Positions 49,930-60,660 are shown, counted from the first letter of the stretch. The stretch is 64,000 nucleotides of DNA from Extensimonas vulgaris (GCF_003337425.1 NZ_QPJU01000001.1:400978-464977), one strand, 5' to 3'. Made by a program: numbers and translations. Notes: a model not told the origin generated them from the letters alone.

Positions 49930-51138
49930 ATGACACGCAAAAACCCGAAACCCTTCCTGAAACTTGCCACCCCGCTGGCCTGTGCTGCCGCACTGGCCCT
50001 TACCGCATGCGGCGGTGGCGGTGGCGGCAACGACCCTTTCACCATGGCCGCGATCGGTGACGTGCCATACGGCTCCAGCCCGACGGACACCGCGCAGTTC
50101 AAAGCGTTACCCACGTTCTTGCAGGCGCTGGATGCGGATCAGGACGTGTCTTTCGCCGTTCATCTGGGCGACATCCATTCGGGCAGCGAATACTGCACAG
50201 AGGACTACGACAGGGCGATCTACCAATACTTTTCGGCCCTCAAACATCCCCTGGTCTATACGCCGGGCGACAACGAGTGGACCGACTGTCACCGTGCCAA
50301 ACAAGGCGGCGGCACCTACAACGCCGCGACCGGCACCATCGATTACAAACTCGATGCCAATGGCAACCCCATGGGCTACGCGAACGGTGATCCGGTAAAA
50401 AATCTGGAACTGATACGTTCGATTTTCTTTGCTCAGCCGGGCAAGACCCTGGGCGGCAGCATGGCTGTGCACTCCCAAGCCACAGAGTTCGACCCCAAGT
50501 ACCCGAGCGACAAAAATTACGTCGAAAACGTCTGGTTCGAAAAATCTGGCGTCCTGCTTTTTACGGTCAATCTGCCAGGCTCCTCGAATGACACGGTACC
50601 GTGGTACGGCGCGCCTGCCATGAGCGACGCCCAGAAGCAAGAAGTGGCAGACCGTAGCGCTGCCGACCTGCACTGGATCGACACCGCCTTCAACCGCGCC
50701 GTCGCCAACCAGGATTACGCCGTGGTCATCCAAATGCAAGCCGACATGTGGGACCTCACCCAAACACAGGCCCAGCTCGCGCAGTACCAGCAGTTCATCG
50801 ACAAAATCGCCCAGCGTGCCAAGGACTACGGCAAGCCGGTGCTGTTGTTCAACGGCGACTCGCACATCTACCGCTCCGACAATCCGCTCGTCCAGGGCTC
50901 GCCCTGCATCGCCGAGCCCAGCTCGGGCGCCGCTGCCGTGGCCTGCAGCGATGATGCCTACGCCAACCAGCCCCACGGCTACAACGTGCCCAACTTCCAC
51001 CGCATCACGGTGCACGGCAGCACCATGCCGCTGGAGTGGCTCAAGCTGAAGGTGGACCCCAACTACAGCACCAGCGCCCACGCCACGGCCACGCGCTTTG
51101 GCCCGTTCTCGTGGCAGCGCATGCAGCCCAAGCTGTAA
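49930..51138 (+). CDS. Metallophosphoesterase lipoprotein (calcineurin-like)
   Basis: 402 residues with lipobox LALTACGGGG and Gly-rich spacer. Metallophosphoesterase motifs: FTMAAIGDVPYGSS (D), VHLGDIHSG (GD), TPGDNEWTDCH (GDN) and LLFNGDSHIYRSD (GDxH). It should bind two metal ions and hydrolyse phosphate esters outside the cytoplasm. The start at 49930 places the signal peptide correctly; the in-frame upstream region is non-coding. A candidate Pho box upstream and the nearby pst operon suggest a role in phosphate scavenging; this is inference. Confidence 0.85.
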   Translation: MTRKNPKPFLKLATPLACAAALALTACGGGGGGNDPFTMAAIGDVPYGSSPTDTAQFKALPTFLQALDADQDVSFAVHLGDIHSGSEYCTEDYDRAIYQYFSALKHPLVYTPGDNEWTDCHRAKQGGGTYNAATGTIDYKLDANGNPMGYANGDPVKNLELIRSIFFAQPGKTLGGSMAVHSQATEFDPKYPSDKNYVENVWFEKSGVLLFTVNLPGSSNDTVPWYGAPAMSDAQKQEVADRSAADLHWIDTAFNRAVANQDYAVVIQMQADMWDLTQTQAQLAQYQQFIDKIAQRAKDYGKPVLLFNGDSHIYRSDNPLVQGSPCIAEPSSGAAAVACSDDAYANQPHGYNVPNFHRITVHGSTMPLEWLKLKVDPNYSTSAHATATRFGPFSWQRMQPKL

Positions 51139-51213
51139 CCCGCCGGTAGCGCAGGTCTGCCGCCGATGCGGCGGCGGGCTGCCAAAATTTTGGTTTTTCA
51201 CGCAAAAACGAGA

Positions 51214-51252
51214 GCGCCTTGTGCTTGATGGTGAAGCACAAGGCGCTTTTTT
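51214..51252. terminator. Strong rho-independent terminator
   Basis: Perfect 13-bp stem GCGCCTTGTGCTT (51214-51226)/AAGCACAAGGCGC (51234-51246), followed by T6 on the + strand. It lies between the metallophosphoesterase gene and the convergent yejF. Confidence 0.92.
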
Positions 51253-51331
51253 CATCACTCATTTTTGCTTCAGAAAAAAGAGCGAATCAAAAGAGCAAAT
51301 CGCCAGTGCAGCCGCACGCCCGCGCCGTGGC

Positions 51332-52966
51332 TCAATCCGTCAGCCCCGCCGCCTCGACCAGTCTTTGCGTGTACGGATGCCGCGGCGCCCGCAGCACTTG
51401 CAGCGCGGGGCCGGATTCGAGCACGGCGCCGTCTTTCATCACGAGCACCTCGTGCGCCATGGCGCGCACCACTTCCACGTCGTGCGTGATGAGCAGGTAG
51501 CTCAGGCCCTTTTCACGCTGCAGGCGCTGCAGCAGGCTCAGCACCTGCTGCTGGATGGTGACGTCGAGCGCGCTCGTGGGCTCGTCGAGCACGAGGACCT
51601 GCGGCTGCACGATCAGCGCGCGCGCAATCGCGATGCGCTGGCGCTGGCCGCCCGAGAATTCGTGCGGGTAGCGCGCGAGCAGGCCGGGGTATTGCGCCGC
51701 CGTCAGGCCCACTTCGGCGAGCGCGGTCTGCACGCGCTGGCGCCGCGCGGGCGCGTCGAGCGCGGGTGCGTGCACGCGCAGCCCTTCGCCGACGATCTCT
51801 TCCACCGTGAGGCGCGGCGAGAGCGACGAGAACGGGTCCTGGAACACCACCTGCACGCGCCGGCGCAGCGCCTGGTTGGTGGGCAGGTTGCGCGTGGCCG
51901 GCTGCTGCCAGCGCTGGCCCGCGAGTTGCAAGTCGCCCGTGTGCGGCAGCAACCCGAGGATGGCCTGCGCGAGCGTGGATTTGCCCGAGCCCGATTCGCC
52001 CACCACGCCCAGCGTGCGCCCCGGCAGCAGCTGCAGCGTGACGCCGCGCACGGCCTCGAAGCGCCCCTGGCGAAACCAGCCGCGCCAGCCCGGCAGCGGC
52101 ACGGGGTAGCTCACGCCCAGGTCTTGCGTCTGCAGCACCGGCGCGCTATCTGGCGGCGGGGGCGCTTCCACCACGTTGCGCTGCGGGCGGCTTGCGAGCA
52201 GGCGGCGCGTGTAGGGGTGCTGCGGCGCGCGAAAAAGTTCGGCAACGGGGCCTTGCTCGACCAGCACGCCGTGCTCGAGCACGGCCACGCGGTCAGCAAA
52301 GCGGCGCACGAGGTTCAGGTCGTGCGTGATGAGCAGCACGGCCATGCCGGTCTGACGCTGCAGGTCGGCGAGCAGGTCGAGGATTTGCCGGCGCAGCGTC
52401 ACGTCGAGCGCCGTGGTGGGCTCGTCGGCGAGCAGTAGCGCGGGCTCGCTCGCGAGCGCCATGGCGATCATGGCGCGCTGGCGCTGGCCGCCGCTGAGCT
52501 GGTGCGGGTAGGCGCCGGCGCGCCGTGCGGGCTCGGGGATGCCCGTTTTTGCTAATAATTCGATAGCTGCTTGCGCAGACTGCGCGGGCGTGAGCGCCTT
52601 CTTTAACTGTAAAACCTCGGCGATCTGCCGGCCTACGGTCATGAGCGGGTTCAGCGCCGTCATCGGCTCCTGGAACACCATGGCCACTTCGCCGCCGCGC
52701 ACGGCGCACAGCTCGCGCTCGCTCAGCGCGAGCAGGTCGCGCCCGCGCAGCCTGGCCTGGCCGCTGATGTGGGCCTCGCCCGCGAGGCGCAGCAGGCTCA
52801 GCGCCGTGAGCGTCTTGCCCGAGCCCGATTCGCCCACGAGCGCGAGCTTTTCGCCCGGCGCGATGGCAAAGCTCACGTGGCGCACCACCTCTTTGCTGCC
52901 AAAGCGCACGCACAAGTCCTGCACTTCGAGCAGCGGGGTGGCTGGGGTACTCGTGGCGCCGTTCAT
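51332..52966 (-). CDS. yejF: Peptide ABC transporter, double ATPase YejF
   Basis: 544 residues with two nucleotide-binding domains: first with [32 protein letters not shown] and [11 protein letters not shown]; second with [32 protein letters not shown] and [13 protein letters not shown]. This fused form is specific to YejF, partner of YejA, YejB and YejE in microcin C/peptide uptake. The start overlaps the yejE stop (ATGA). Confidence 0.94.
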   Translation of the reverse strand: MNGATSTPATPLLEVQDLCVRFGSKEVVRHVSFAIAPGEKLALVGESGSGKTLTALSLLRLAGEAHISGQARLRGRDLLALSERELCAVRGGEVAMVFQEPMTALNPLMTVGRQIAEVLQLKKALTPAQSAQAAIELLAKTGIPEPARRAGAYPHQLSGGQRQRAMIAMALASEPALLLADEPTTALDVTLRRQILDLLADLQRQTGMAVLLITHDLNLVRRFADRVAVLEHGVLVEQGPVAELFRAPQHPYTRRLLASRPQRNVVEAPPPPDSAPVLQTQDLGVSYPVPLPGWRGWFRQGRFEAVRGVTLQLLPGRTLGVVGESGSGKSTLAQAILGLLPHTGDLQLAGQRWQQPATRNLPTNQALRRRVQVVFQDPFSSLSPRLTVEEIVGEGLRVHAPALDAPARRQRVQTALAEVGLTAAQYPGLLARYPHEFSGGQRQRIAIARALIVQPQVLVLDEPTSALDVTIQQQVLSLLQRLQREKGLSYLLITHDVEVVRAMAHEVLVMKDGAVLESGPALQVLRAPRHPYTQRLVEAAGLTD

Positions 52967-54072
52967 CGTTCGGCCTTGCGCGGGTCGAGCGCGTCGCGCA
53001 GCGCGTCGCCCATGAAGGTCAAGAGCAGCAGCGTGAGCACGAGCACGCCGAAGGTGAAGAGCGAGATCCACCACGCATCGATGTTGTTCTTGCCCTGGCT
53101 CAGCAGCTCGCCCAGGCTGGGCGTGCCCGGCGGCACGCCGAGGCCGAGGAAGTCGAGCGAGGTCAGCGACAAAATCGCCGCGCTCATGCGAAAGGGCAGA
53201 AAGGTGACTACGGGCGTGAGGCTGTTGGGCAGGATGTGGCGCCAGATGATCTGCCAGTTGCCCACGCCGAGCGCGCGCGCGGCCTTCACGTAGTCGAGCT
53301 GGCGGTTGCGCAGAAATTCGGCGCGCACGTAGTCCGACAGCCCCATCCAGCCAAACAGCGACAGCAGCACGAGCAGCAGCGCCACGCTGGGCGCAAACAC
53401 CGCGCTGAAGATGATCAGCAGGTACAGCTCGGGCATGGAGCTCCAGATTTCGATGAAGCGTTGAAAGGCCAAATCGACCTTGCCGCCGAAAAAGCCTTGC
53501 ATGGCCCCCGTGAGCACGCCCAGCAGCACGCCCGTCGCGGTGAGCACGAGCGCGAACAGCACGCTCACGCGAAAGCCGTAGATCAGCTGCGCGAGCAGGT
53601 CGCGCCCGCGGTCGTCGGTGCCCAGCCAGTTGTCGCGCGTGGGCGGCGCGGGGTTGGGGTACTTGGCAAAGTAGTTGATCGTGTTCGCGCCGTAGGGGTT
53701 GAGCGTGTAGATCGCCCAGTTGCCGCCTTGCGCGAGGCGCTCGCGGATGAAGGGGTCGAGGTAGTCGGTGGGGGTTTCGAAGTCGCCGCCGAAGACCTTT
53801 TCGGGGTAGTCGCGCAGCATGGGGAAGTAAAGCTGCCCTTCGTAGCGCACAAGCAGCGGCCGGTCGTTGCTGATGAGCTCGGCGGCCAGGCTCAGCAGCA
53901 CCAGCGCGCAAAAGACGATCAGGCTGCCGTAGCCCAGGCGGTTGCGGCGAAAGCGCCGCCACGCGCGGTACGCGGGCGACCAGCCCGGCGTGGGGTCGAT
54001 CGCGGGGGGCATGCCCGAATCGGCGGCGCCGGGGTCGGCCGCGGTGGGGGCGTTGGTGGCAAATTCAGCCAT
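52963..54072 (-). CDS. yejE: Peptide ABC transporter permease YejE
   Basis: 369 residues. A Pro/Ala-rich N-terminus, then the OppC-type TM domain: [17 protein letters not shown], the EAA motif [20 protein letters not shown] and the long periplasmic insert [19 protein letters not shown] that is typical of YejE. The ATG at 54072 overlaps the small RHH gene by 8 bp. Confidence 0.93.
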   Translation of the reverse strand: MAEFATNAPTAADPGAADSGMPPAIDPTPGWSPAYRAWRRFRRNRLGYGSLIVFCALVLLSLAAELISNDRPLLVRYEGQLYFPMLRDYPEKVFGGDFETPTDYLDPFIRERLAQGGNWAIYTLNPYGANTINYFAKYPNPAPPTRDNWLGTDDRGRDLLAQLIYGFRVSVLFALVLTATGVLLGVLTGAMQGFFGGKVDLAFQRFIEIWSSMPELYLLIIFSAVFAPSVALLLVLLSLFGWMGLSDYVRAEFLRNRQLDYVKAARALGVGNWQIIWRHILPNSLTPVVTFLPFRMSAAILSLTSLDFLGLGVPPGTPSLGELLSQGKNNIDAWWISLFTFGVLVLTLLLLTFMGDALRDALDPRKAER

Positions 54073-54301
54073 GGGCGCCCGGGGCCAACCGTGTCTTGTA
54101 GCTGCCGGCGATGTCGCTGCGCCCGCGCCCGCGCCCGACGAAGGCCGAAAAATGCGCGCGGCCGCTGCGTTGCGCGCGCACCTGCTCGTCAAAGCGCTGC
54201 ACGCAGGTTGGCAGCACCTCGCTCACGCCCAGGCCCGTAGCTTCGGCCAGAAAGTCGAGCTGCCGCTCGGCTTGGCCCTCGAAACGTGCATTCATGCGCA
54301 T
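54065..54301 (-). CDS. Orphan ribbon-helix-helix antitoxin-like protein
   Basis: 78 residues, [20 protein letters not shown]..., with the N-terminal beta strand (RMNARF) and two helices ([32 protein letters not shown]) of CopG/Arc-type DNA-binding proteins. The C-terminal segment ([18 protein letters not shown]) is like that of antitoxins paired with PIN-domain toxins. The gene lies inside the yej operon, between yejB and yejE, with no toxin next to it, and its 3' end overlaps the yejE start. It may be a remnant of a TA pair. Confidence 0.6.
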   Translation of the reverse strand: MRMNARFEGQAERQLDFLAEATGLGVSEVLPTCVQRFDEQVRAQRSGRAHFSAFVGRGRGRSDIAGSYKTRLAPGAHG

Positions 54302-54361
54302 GGTCGTGCTCCTGATGGATCGTTGTCTTGCATTGTGTGGTCGCCCGGGCCCATCCTGCCG

Positions 54362-55399
54362 TCAATGCCCCTCATCGAACTTCACGCGCGGATCGACCCA
54401 CACGTAGCACAAGTCGCTCACGAGCTTGGTGAACAGCCCGATCAGTGTGAACAAATACAGCGTGCCCAGCACCACGGGGTAGTCGCGCCGGATCACGCTC
54501 TCATAGCTCAACAGGCCCAGCCCGTCGAGCGAAAACAGCGTTTCGATGAGCAGCGAGCCGGTGAAAAACGCGCCGATGAAGGCCGCCGGAAAGCCCGTGA
54601 CGATGGGAATCAAGGCGTTGCGAAACACATGCCGCCACAGCACCTGGCGCTCGCTCAGGCCCTTGGCGCGCGCCGTGAGCACGTACTGCTTGCGGATTTC
54701 TTCGAGGAAGGCGTTTTTCGTGAGCATGGTCGTCACCGCAAAGCTGCCCAGCACCATGGCCGTGACGGGCAGCGTGATGTGCCAGAGGTAATCGACGATG
54801 CGCGCACCCCACGAGAGCTCGTCCCAGTTCGGCGAGGTCAGCCCGCGCAGCGGAAACCACTGCAGCTGGCCACCAAAGATCACGAGCAGCGCCACGCCGA
54901 GCACGAAGCCGGGGATCGCGTAGCCCACGAGCACGAGCAGCGTGGTCAGCAGGTCGAAGCGCGAGCCCGCGCGCACCGCCTTGGCCACGCCCAGCGGCAC
55001 GGCCACGAGGTAGCTGATGAAAAACGTCCACAACCCCAGGCTCACCGAGACGGGCAGCTTTTCGACGATGAGCTGCCACACGTCCTTGTTCTGGAAAAAG
55101 CTGCGCCCGAGGTCGAAGCGCGCAAACTGCTGCAGCATCTGCCAAAAGCGCACGTGCGCGGGCTTGTCGAAGCCGTACAAGGCTTTGATCTGCGCGATCC
55201 GCTCGGGATCGACCCCTTGCGCGCCGCGGTAGCTGAGCCCCGCGCCCTCGCCGCCGTGCCCCAGCCCGGCCTTGGCCTCGGCCAGGTATTGCTCCACCGG
55301 CCCGCCGGGCACGAACTGGATCACCACGAAGGTCAGCAGCAGCACGCCCAGCAGCGTGGGCAGCATCAAGAGCAGGCGTTTGAGGATGTAGGTGCTCAT
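54362..55399 (-). CDS. yejB: Peptide ABC transporter permease YejB
   Basis: 345 residues, six membrane segments, DppB-type: N-terminus [20 protein letters not shown], the EAA loop [20 protein letters not shown] and the terminus [15 protein letters not shown]. The insert [21 protein letters not shown] is as in YejB. 145 bp separate it from yejA; nothing was found in that gap. Confidence 0.95.
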   Translation of the reverse strand: MSTYILKRLLLMLPTLLGVLLLTFVVIQFVPGGPVEQYLAEAKAGLGHGGEGAGLSYRGAQGVDPERIAQIKALYGFDKPAHVRFWQMLQQFARFDLGRSFFQNKDVWQLIVEKLPVSVSLGLWTFFISYLVAVPLGVAKAVRAGSRFDLLTTLLVLVGYAIPGFVLGVALLVIFGGQLQWFPLRGLTSPNWDELSWGARIVDYLWHITLPVTAMVLGSFAVTTMLTKNAFLEEIRKQYVLTARAKGLSERQVLWRHVFRNALIPIVTGFPAAFIGAFFTGSLLIETLFSLDGLGLLSYESVIRRDYPVVLGTLYLFTLIGLFTKLVSDLCYVWVDPRVKFDEGH

Positions 55400-55543
55400 G
55401 CTTTGTCCGCCTGCGTCCCTTCCCGGCAGGGCAAGGGCGCGTTTTCATGCGGTGTCGCAAAAATTGCCGGGGCGCGATTTACTTCCGATAAAAGAGCGTC
55501 CAGCGCATTATTCATAAGGGGAAACAGCATTTTTGACCCAAAT

Positions 55544-57340
55544 TTAACGCTGTGCATCCCTGGCCCACCAGGTGTCGATGACCCAAGTTTCGCCCGGCGC
55601 ATACGGCGGCACCTGCGCGGGGCGCGCGAGGCGCCAGGCGTTGTAGGCCATGCGGTGCGTGCTCGCGCTCCACTGCGGGATCAGGTAGTGGCTGTGCATG
55701 ATGATGCGGTCGAGCGCGTGGCAGGCGGGCAGCAGCTCGGCCTGCGTTTTGGCGGCAACCATGGCCTCGATCATGGCATCGACGGCAGGGTTTTTGACGC
55801 CGGCAAAGTTGCCCGAGTCCTCGGTGTCGGCGGCCTTGCTGCCGAACAGGTCGGCAAACTCCTGGCCGGGGTTGTGCGTGCCCTGAAAGGCGAGCGAGGT
55901 GATGTCGAAGTCGAATTTTTGCAGCCGCTGCTGGTACAGCGCAAAGTCCACGGCGCGAAAGCGCAGCGTGATGCCGAGCTTTTCGAGGTTGCGTATCCAG
56001 GGCGCGACCACGCGCATGCTGCCTTCGCCGCTGTCGAGGTATTCGAGCTCCAGCGCCTGCCCCGCGGCGTTGCGCAGCACGCCGCCCTGCACCACCCAGC
56101 CGGCCTCTTGCAGCAGCGCCTGCGCGCGCCGCAGGTTGGCGCGCAGCGAGTGGCCGTCGTCGGTGCGCGGCGGCTCGTACATGGGGCCGAAGGCCGCCGG
56201 CGGGATAGCGTCGCGCCAGGGCTCCATGAGTGCGAGCTCTGGCGCGCTGGGCAGGCCATGCGTCTCGCACGCGGTGTTGCCGAACAGGCCGCGCACGCGC
56301 TGGTAGGCGCCGTAGAAAAGCTGGCGGTTCATCCACTCGAAGTCCAGCGCCAGCCCCAGCGCCTCGCGCACGCGCCGGTCTTGCAGCAGCGGGCGGCGCG
56401 TGTTGAGCACGTAGCTCTGAAACCCCGAGGGCAGCTTGTGCGGGAATTCGCCCTTGACCAGTTCGCCCGTCGCAAAGCGCTTGCCGTTGACGCGCCGCGC
56501 CCAGTCGGCCGCGCTGAAAAAGCGCATCAGGTCGAACTCGCCCGCCTTGAGCGCCTCGAGCCGCGCGGTGTTGTCTTTGTAAATCTTGACCTGGATGCGG
56601 TCGAAGTTGGCCGTGCCGCGGCGCACGTTGAGGTCGCGCGCCCAGTAGTTCGGATCGCGCACGTAGGTGATGTCCTTGCCAAAGCGCACCGGGCCGATGC
56701 GGTACGGGCCGCTGCCTATGGGCGTGTCCATCACCACCTGGTCGAAGGGCTTGCCCGCGCCCCAGTCGCGGCTGAACACGGGCAGGCCGCCGACGATGAG
56801 CGGCAGCTCGCGGTTGGGCTTTTTGAAGTGGTAGCGCAGCGTGCGCTCATCGAGCACCTCGGCGCCGGCCACGTCGATCAGCAAGGTCTTGTAGGCAGGC
56901 GAGGTGTGGGGGCCGACGAGCGTGTCGAAGCTGTATTTGACGTCCTGCGCGAGCACCGGCTTGCCGTTGTGAAAGCGCGCCTCGGGCCGCAGGCGAAAGG
57001 TGGCCGAGAGCCCGTCGGGCGCCACATCCACGTCCTGCGCGAGCAGCCCATAGCCCGTGGCGGTTTCGTCGAGCGCGCCCACGAGCAGCGTGTCGAACAT
57101 CAGCTCGGAAAGGTAGGCCGGCGCGCTGCCCTTGATGGTGAACGGGTTGTATTTGTCGAACGTGGAGGCGCGCGAATTGCTCACCAGGCGCAGCTCGCCG
57201 CCCTTGGGCGCGGCGGGGTTCACGTAGTCGAAATGCGCAAAGCCCGCGGGGTAGCGCGGCTGCCCCCAAAGCGCGTAGGCATGCGCCGCCCACGCCGGCA
57301 CGGCGCACATCCAGAGCACAAAGAGCAAGCAAAACCGCAT
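55544..57340 (-). CDS. yejA: Periplasmic peptide-binding protein YejA
   Basis: 598 residues with a signal peptide ([16 protein letters not shown]) and an SBP family 5 fold: [50 protein letters not shown] and the C-terminal [20 protein letters not shown]. It delivers oligopeptides, and in other bacteria microcin C-like compounds, to YejBEF. It is divergent from fabI, 48 bp apart. First gene of the operon. Confidence 0.94.
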   Translation of the reverse strand: MRFCLLFVLWMCAVPAWAAHAYALWGQPRYPAGFAHFDYVNPAAPKGGELRLVSNSRASTFDKYNPFTIKGSAPAYLSELMFDTLLVGALDETATGYGLLAQDVDVAPDGLSATFRLRPEARFHNGKPVLAQDVKYSFDTLVGPHTSPAYKTLLIDVAGAEVLDERTLRYHFKKPNRELPLIVGGLPVFSRDWGAGKPFDQVVMDTPIGSGPYRIGPVRFGKDITYVRDPNYWARDLNVRRGTANFDRIQVKIYKDNTARLEALKAGEFDLMRFFSAADWARRVNGKRFATGELVKGEFPHKLPSGFQSYVLNTRRPLLQDRRVREALGLALDFEWMNRQLFYGAYQRVRGLFGNTACETHGLPSAPELALMEPWRDAIPPAAFGPMYEPPRTDDGHSLRANLRRAQALLQEAGWVVQGGVLRNAAGQALELEYLDSGEGSMRVVAPWIRNLEKLGITLRFRAVDFALYQQRLQKFDFDITSLAFQGTHNPGQEFADLFGSKAADTEDSGNFAGVKNPAVDAMIEAMVAAKTQAELLPACHALDRIIMHSHYLIPQWSASTHRMAYNAWRLARPAQVPPYAPGETWVIDTWWARDAQR

Positions 57341-57388
57341 GCGACAATTCTGCACGACTTGAATACCGTCCCACAAAGGAGAACGAAC

Positions 57389-58180
57389 ATGGGTTTTCTG
57401 ACCGGCAAGAAGCTGCTCATCACGGGCGTGCTGTCCAACCGCTCCATCGCCTACGGCATCGCGCGCGCCTGCCATGCGCAGGGGGCCGAGCTCGCCTTCA
57501 GCTACGTCGGCGAGCGCTTCAAAGAGCGCATCACCGAGTTTGCCGCAGAGTTCGGCTCCACGCTGGTGTTCGATTGCGACGTGGCGAGCGACGAGCAGAT
57601 CGAGCGCCTGTTTCGTGACCTCTCGCAGGTCTGGCCCAAGTTCGACGGCTTCGTGCACAGCATAGGCTTTGCGCCGCGCGAGGCGATCGCGGGCGACTTT
57701 CTCGAAGGCCTGTCGCGCGAGGCCTTCCGCATCGCGCACGACATCAGCGCCTACAGCTTCCCGGCCATGGCCAAGGCCGCGCTGCCCTACCTGAACGAAA
57801 AAGCGGCGCTGCTCACGCTGTCGTACCTGGGCGCTTTGCGCGCCATCCCGAACTACAACACCATGGGCCTGGCCAAAGCCAGCCTCGAATCCAGCGTGCG
57901 CTACCTGGCCGAATCGCTGGGCCCGCGCGGCATGCGCGTGAATGCCATCAGCGCCGGCCCCATCAAAACGCTGGCCGCCAGCGGCATCAAGGACTTCGGC
58001 AAGCTGCTGGCCGTGGTCGCCAACGCCGCGCCGCTGCGCCGCAACGTCACCATCGACGACGTGGGCAACGTCGCGGCCTTTTTGCTCTCAGACCTTGCGA
58101 GCGGCGTCACGGCCGAAGTCACCTACGTCGATGGCGGCTTCAGCCAGACCGCGGGCCTGAGCCGCGACATGGTCGAATAA
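57389..58180 (+). CDS. fabI: Enoyl-[acyl-carrier-protein] reductase (NADH) FabI
   Basis: 263 residues of the SDR fold: cofactor segment [17 protein letters not shown], active-site Tyr and Lys in [12 protein letters not shown] (Y-x6-K spacing), and [14 protein letters not shown] substrate loop. It catalyses the last step of each fatty-acid elongation cycle and is the triclosan target class. AAAGGAGAAC precedes the ATG at 57389. A MITE-like element lies 26 bp after the stop codon. Confidence 0.96.
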   Translation: MGFLTGKKLLITGVLSNRSIAYGIARACHAQGAELAFSYVGERFKERITEFAAEFGSTLVFDCDVASDEQIERLFRDLSQVWPKFDGFVHSIGFAPREAIAGDFLEGLSREAFRIAHDISAYSFPAMAKAALPYLNEKAALLTLSYLGALRAIPNYNTMGLAKASLESSVRYLAESLGPRGMRVNAISAGPIKTLAASGIKDFGKLLAVVANAAPLRRNVTIDDVGNVAAFLLSDLASGVTAEVTYVDGGFSQTAGLSRDMVE

Positions 58181-58206
58181 GATCCGAGCAAGTCCCAGAG
58201 ATTTAA

Positions 58207-58379
58207 CCCAGATTGTCCATTAGGACGCGGGATGATGGCGAGGCGGCTGGCGAGGCAGTTTGGTCGCGGCTGAGGAGTTCGTGGTGGTGCCACGAACGAC
58301 GAAGCAGCGGCCAAAATGACCGGCAGACGTCCGCCAGCGCCCGCGTAGGTGCGCAGCACCGCCTAATGGACAATCTGGG
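58207..58379 (+). repeat. MITE-like element C with 18-bp inverted ends and TTTAA target duplication
   Basis: Perfect termini CCCAGATTGTCCATTAGG (58207-58224) and CCTAATGGACAATCTGGG (58362-58379), flanked on both sides by TTTAA (58202-58206 and 58380-58384). The 173-bp element has no open frame of note. Its right half is shared with elements A and B. This is the best-preserved of the three copies and most of the 58181-58455 gap. Confidence 0.82.
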
Positions 58380-58455
58380 TTTAAGCCAAATCGACCTCCA
58401 GCGCTTGATGGATAAGCGCAAGCAGCTATTTTTATAGAAGCAAGCGCAGCATCCT

Positions 58456-59049
58456 ATGCCCCTGACCTTGGCCGCCCCCGCGCACAGCGAACTCCTCATC
58501 AAGAAAAGCCGCTTCATCGGCTGCGTGCAGCCCATGCAAGACCGCGCCGGCGCGCAGGCCGTGGTCGATGCGCTGTGGCGCGAACACCCGGGCGCCGCGC
58601 ACATCTGCTGGGCGCTGCTGGCCGGCGGCCACTCGGCCGCGGTCGATGATGGCGAGCCCGGCGGCACCGCGGGCCGGCCCATGCTCGAAGTGCTGCGCCA
58701 CCAAGACCTCGACGGCGTGCTCGCCACCGTGGTGCGCTACTTCGGCGGCGTCAAACTCGGCGCAGGAGGCCTCGTGCGCGCCTACACCGACACCGTGGCG
58801 CAGGCGCTGCTCACGGCCACCAAGGTGCCGCTGCAGCGCCTGCAGACCTTGCAATGCGAGGTGCCCTACGCGCTCGAAGGCCTGGTGCGCCGCGAGGCCG
58901 CGCAGGCCGGCGCCGAACTGCTCGCCGTGCAGCACGGCGCCCAGGTCACGCTGCGGCTGCGCCTGCCCGAAGCCCAGGCCAGCGCCTTCGTGCAGCACCT
59001 GAACGACCTCGGCCAGGGCCGCATTGGCTGGCAGCAAGTGCGCGACTGA
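58456..59049 (+). CDS. yigZ: IMPACT/YigZ family protein
   Basis: 197 residues. The N-terminal UPF0029 domain contains SELLIKKSRFIGCVQPM, HICWALLAGGHSAAVDDGEP and GVLATVVRYFGGVKLGAGGLVRAYT, all characteristic; the C-terminal ferredoxin-like domain is DUF1949. The role in bacteria is uncertain; relatives affect translation regulation. A small imperfect duplication (AGTGCGCGACTGA) spans the stop codon. Confidence 0.92.
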   Translation: MPLTLAAPAHSELLIKKSRFIGCVQPMQDRAGAQAVVDALWREHPGAAHICWALLAGGHSAAVDDGEPGGTAGRPMLEVLRHQDLDGVLATVVRYFGGVKLGAGGLVRAYTDTVAQALLTATKVPLQRLQTLQCEVPYALEGLVRREAAQAGAELLAVQHGAQVTLRLRLPEAQASAFVQHLNDLGQGRIGWQQVRD

Positions 59050-59150
59050 CTGAAGTGCGCGACTGAACGGGAGTGCGCGCCGCCTGCACGCGCCACGGTC
59101 TGACACGTTCTGACGCCGCTCCCGCAAACCCGCCAAGGCACAATCGCGAT

Positions 59151-60161
59151 ATGAATATCGTGATCCTCGACGATTACCAGGACGCCGTGCGCAAGCTGCG
59201 CTGCGCGAGCGTGCTCGACCCCTACACCGCCAAGGTCTATACCAACAACGTCAAGGGCATAGGACAGCTGGCCGTGCGCCTGCGCGACGCCGACATCATC
59301 GTGCTGATCCACGAGCGCACGCAGATCACGCGCCAGCTCGTCGAAAAGCTGCCGCGCCTCAAGCTCATCGCCCAGGCCGGCCGCGTGGGCGAGCACATCG
59401 ACGTGGCCGCCTGCACCGAGCGCGGCATCGCCGTGGCCGACGGCGTGAGCTCCCCCGTGGCGCCGGCCGAGCTCACCTGGGCGCTCATCATGGCCGCGAT
59501 GCGCCGCCTGCCGCAATACATCGCCAACCTCAAGCACGGCGCGTGGCAGCAGTCGGGCCTCAAGTCGGCCTCCATGCCGCCCAATTTCGGCCTCGGCATG
59601 GTGCTGCGCGGCAAGACGCTGGGCATCTGGGGCTACGGCCAGATCGGCCGGCTCGTCGCGGGCTACGGCCGCGCCTTCGGCATGAACGTGAGCATCTGGG
59701 GGCCCGAGGCCGAGCGCGCGCAGGCCCTGGCCGACGGCTACCAGGCCGCGAGCAGCCGCGCCGAATTCCTCGCGCAGTGCGACGTGCTCTCGCTGCACCT
59801 GCGCCTGGCCGACACCACGCGCGGCCTGCTCGGGCTCGAAGACCTCTCGTGCATGAAGCCCACGGCGCTGCTCGTGAACACCGCGCATGCGGCGCTGGTC
59901 GAGCCCGACGCGCTACTCGCCGCGCTCAACCGCGGCCGCCCCGGCATGGCCGCGATCGACGTGTTCGAAAGCGAACCCATCCTGCAGGGCCACGCGCTGC
60001 TGCGCCTCGAAAACTGCATCTGCACGCCGCACATCGGCTTTGTGGAGCAAGACAGCTACGAGCTCTATTTCAGCGCCGCCTTCGACAACGTGGTGAACTT
60101 CATCCAGGGCAAGCCCAGCAACCTCGTCAACCCCGAGGCGCTGCAAAAGCGGCTTCGTTGA
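59151..60161 (+). CDS. D-2-hydroxyacid dehydrogenase family protein
   Basis: 336 residues. The catalytic-domain/cofactor-domain architecture has AQAGRVGEHIDVAACTERGI (substrate-binding Arg), the Rossmann motif GIWGYGQIGRLVAGYGRAFG (about 150-170) and the catalytic His in CICTPHIGFVEQDS with an upstream Glu in IDVFESEP. Substrate may be glyoxylate, hydroxypyruvate or phosphoglycerate; not decided by sequence. ATG 59151 gives the conserved MNIVILDDYQD start. Confidence 0.9.
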   Translation: MNIVILDDYQDAVRKLRCASVLDPYTAKVYTNNVKGIGQLAVRLRDADIIVLIHERTQITRQLVEKLPRLKLIAQAGRVGEHIDVAACTERGIAVADGVSSPVAPAELTWALIMAAMRRLPQYIANLKHGAWQQSGLKSASMPPNFGLGMVLRGKTLGIWGYGQIGRLVAGYGRAFGMNVSIWGPEAERAQALADGYQAASSRAEFLAQCDVLSLHLRLADTTRGLLGLEDLSCMKPTALLVNTAHAALVEPDALLAALNRGRPGMAAIDVFESEPILQGHALLRLENCICTPHIGFVEQDSYELYFSAAFDNVVNFIQGKPSNLVNPEALQKRLR

Positions 60162-60241
60162 CTGCGATGGCTGGTGCCGCGCATGGCCAACGCGTGGTCT
60201 GCTGCACACAATTTGCGAACGCATGCACGTCCTTGGGCCGT

Positions 60242-60247
60242 TATAAT
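60242..60247 (+). promoter_or_regulatory. -10 box upstream of rpsU
   Basis: A perfect TATAAT, 128 bp before the rpsU start. A -35 box at the normal spacing is not evident. The 60162-60374 gap otherwise holds only the rpsU leader. Confidence 0.5.
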
Positions 60248-60374
60248 CAACGTTTTGCTGGCAAAGCCCTGTCGGCCAATACTAGTTCGAGACGGGGCAA
60301 AACCGCCGCGCATGGCTTGCAGGCCCGATCTTCCTGCACACCCTCTGCGGGCATCCAATGGAAACCATTAGCGA

Positions 60375-60587
60375 ATGACCACCATCCGTGTAAAAGAGAA
60401 TGAACCTTTCGAGGTTGCGCTGCGCCGCTTCAAGCGCACCATCGAAAAGCTGGGCCTGCTGACCGACCTGCGCGCACGCGAGTTCTACGAAAAGCCCACC
60501 GCCGAGCGCAAGCGCAAAAAGGCGGCTGCCGTCAAGCGCCACTACAAGCGCGTACGCAGCATGCAGCTGCCCAAAAAATTGTACTGA
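60375..60587 (+). CDS. rpsU: 30S ribosomal protein S21
   Basis: 70 residues, [20 protein letters not shown], with the basic C-terminal tail [17 protein letters not shown]. Full length for the family. A rho-independent terminator follows; in many proteobacteria rpsU is followed by dnaG, but here by yqeY. Confidence 0.97.
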   Translation: MTTIRVKENEPFEVALRRFKRTIEKLGLLTDLRAREFYEKPTAERKRKKAAAVKRHYKRVRSMQLPKKLY

Positions 60588-60618
60588 CGCGCGTCGCGAC
60601 ACCCGTTCGCATACCCGC

Positions 60619-60660
60619 GAAACCCGCGCTTTGGGACGCCAGGCGCGGGTTTCGTTTTTT
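60619..60660 (+). terminator. Rho-independent terminator after rpsU
   Basis: GAAACCCGCGC (60619-60629) pairs with GCGCGGGTTTC (60643-60653), followed by GTTTTTT. It may be partially read through into yqeY, whose start is 31 bp further. Confidence 0.88.

Noticed and set aside
53942-58180. A 4.2-kb open frame on the + strand
   Set aside because: Its first part runs antisense to yejE, yejB and yejA, which have clear homology; only the last 263 codons (fabI, from 57389) are real. Long antisense frames are expected in GC-rich DNA.
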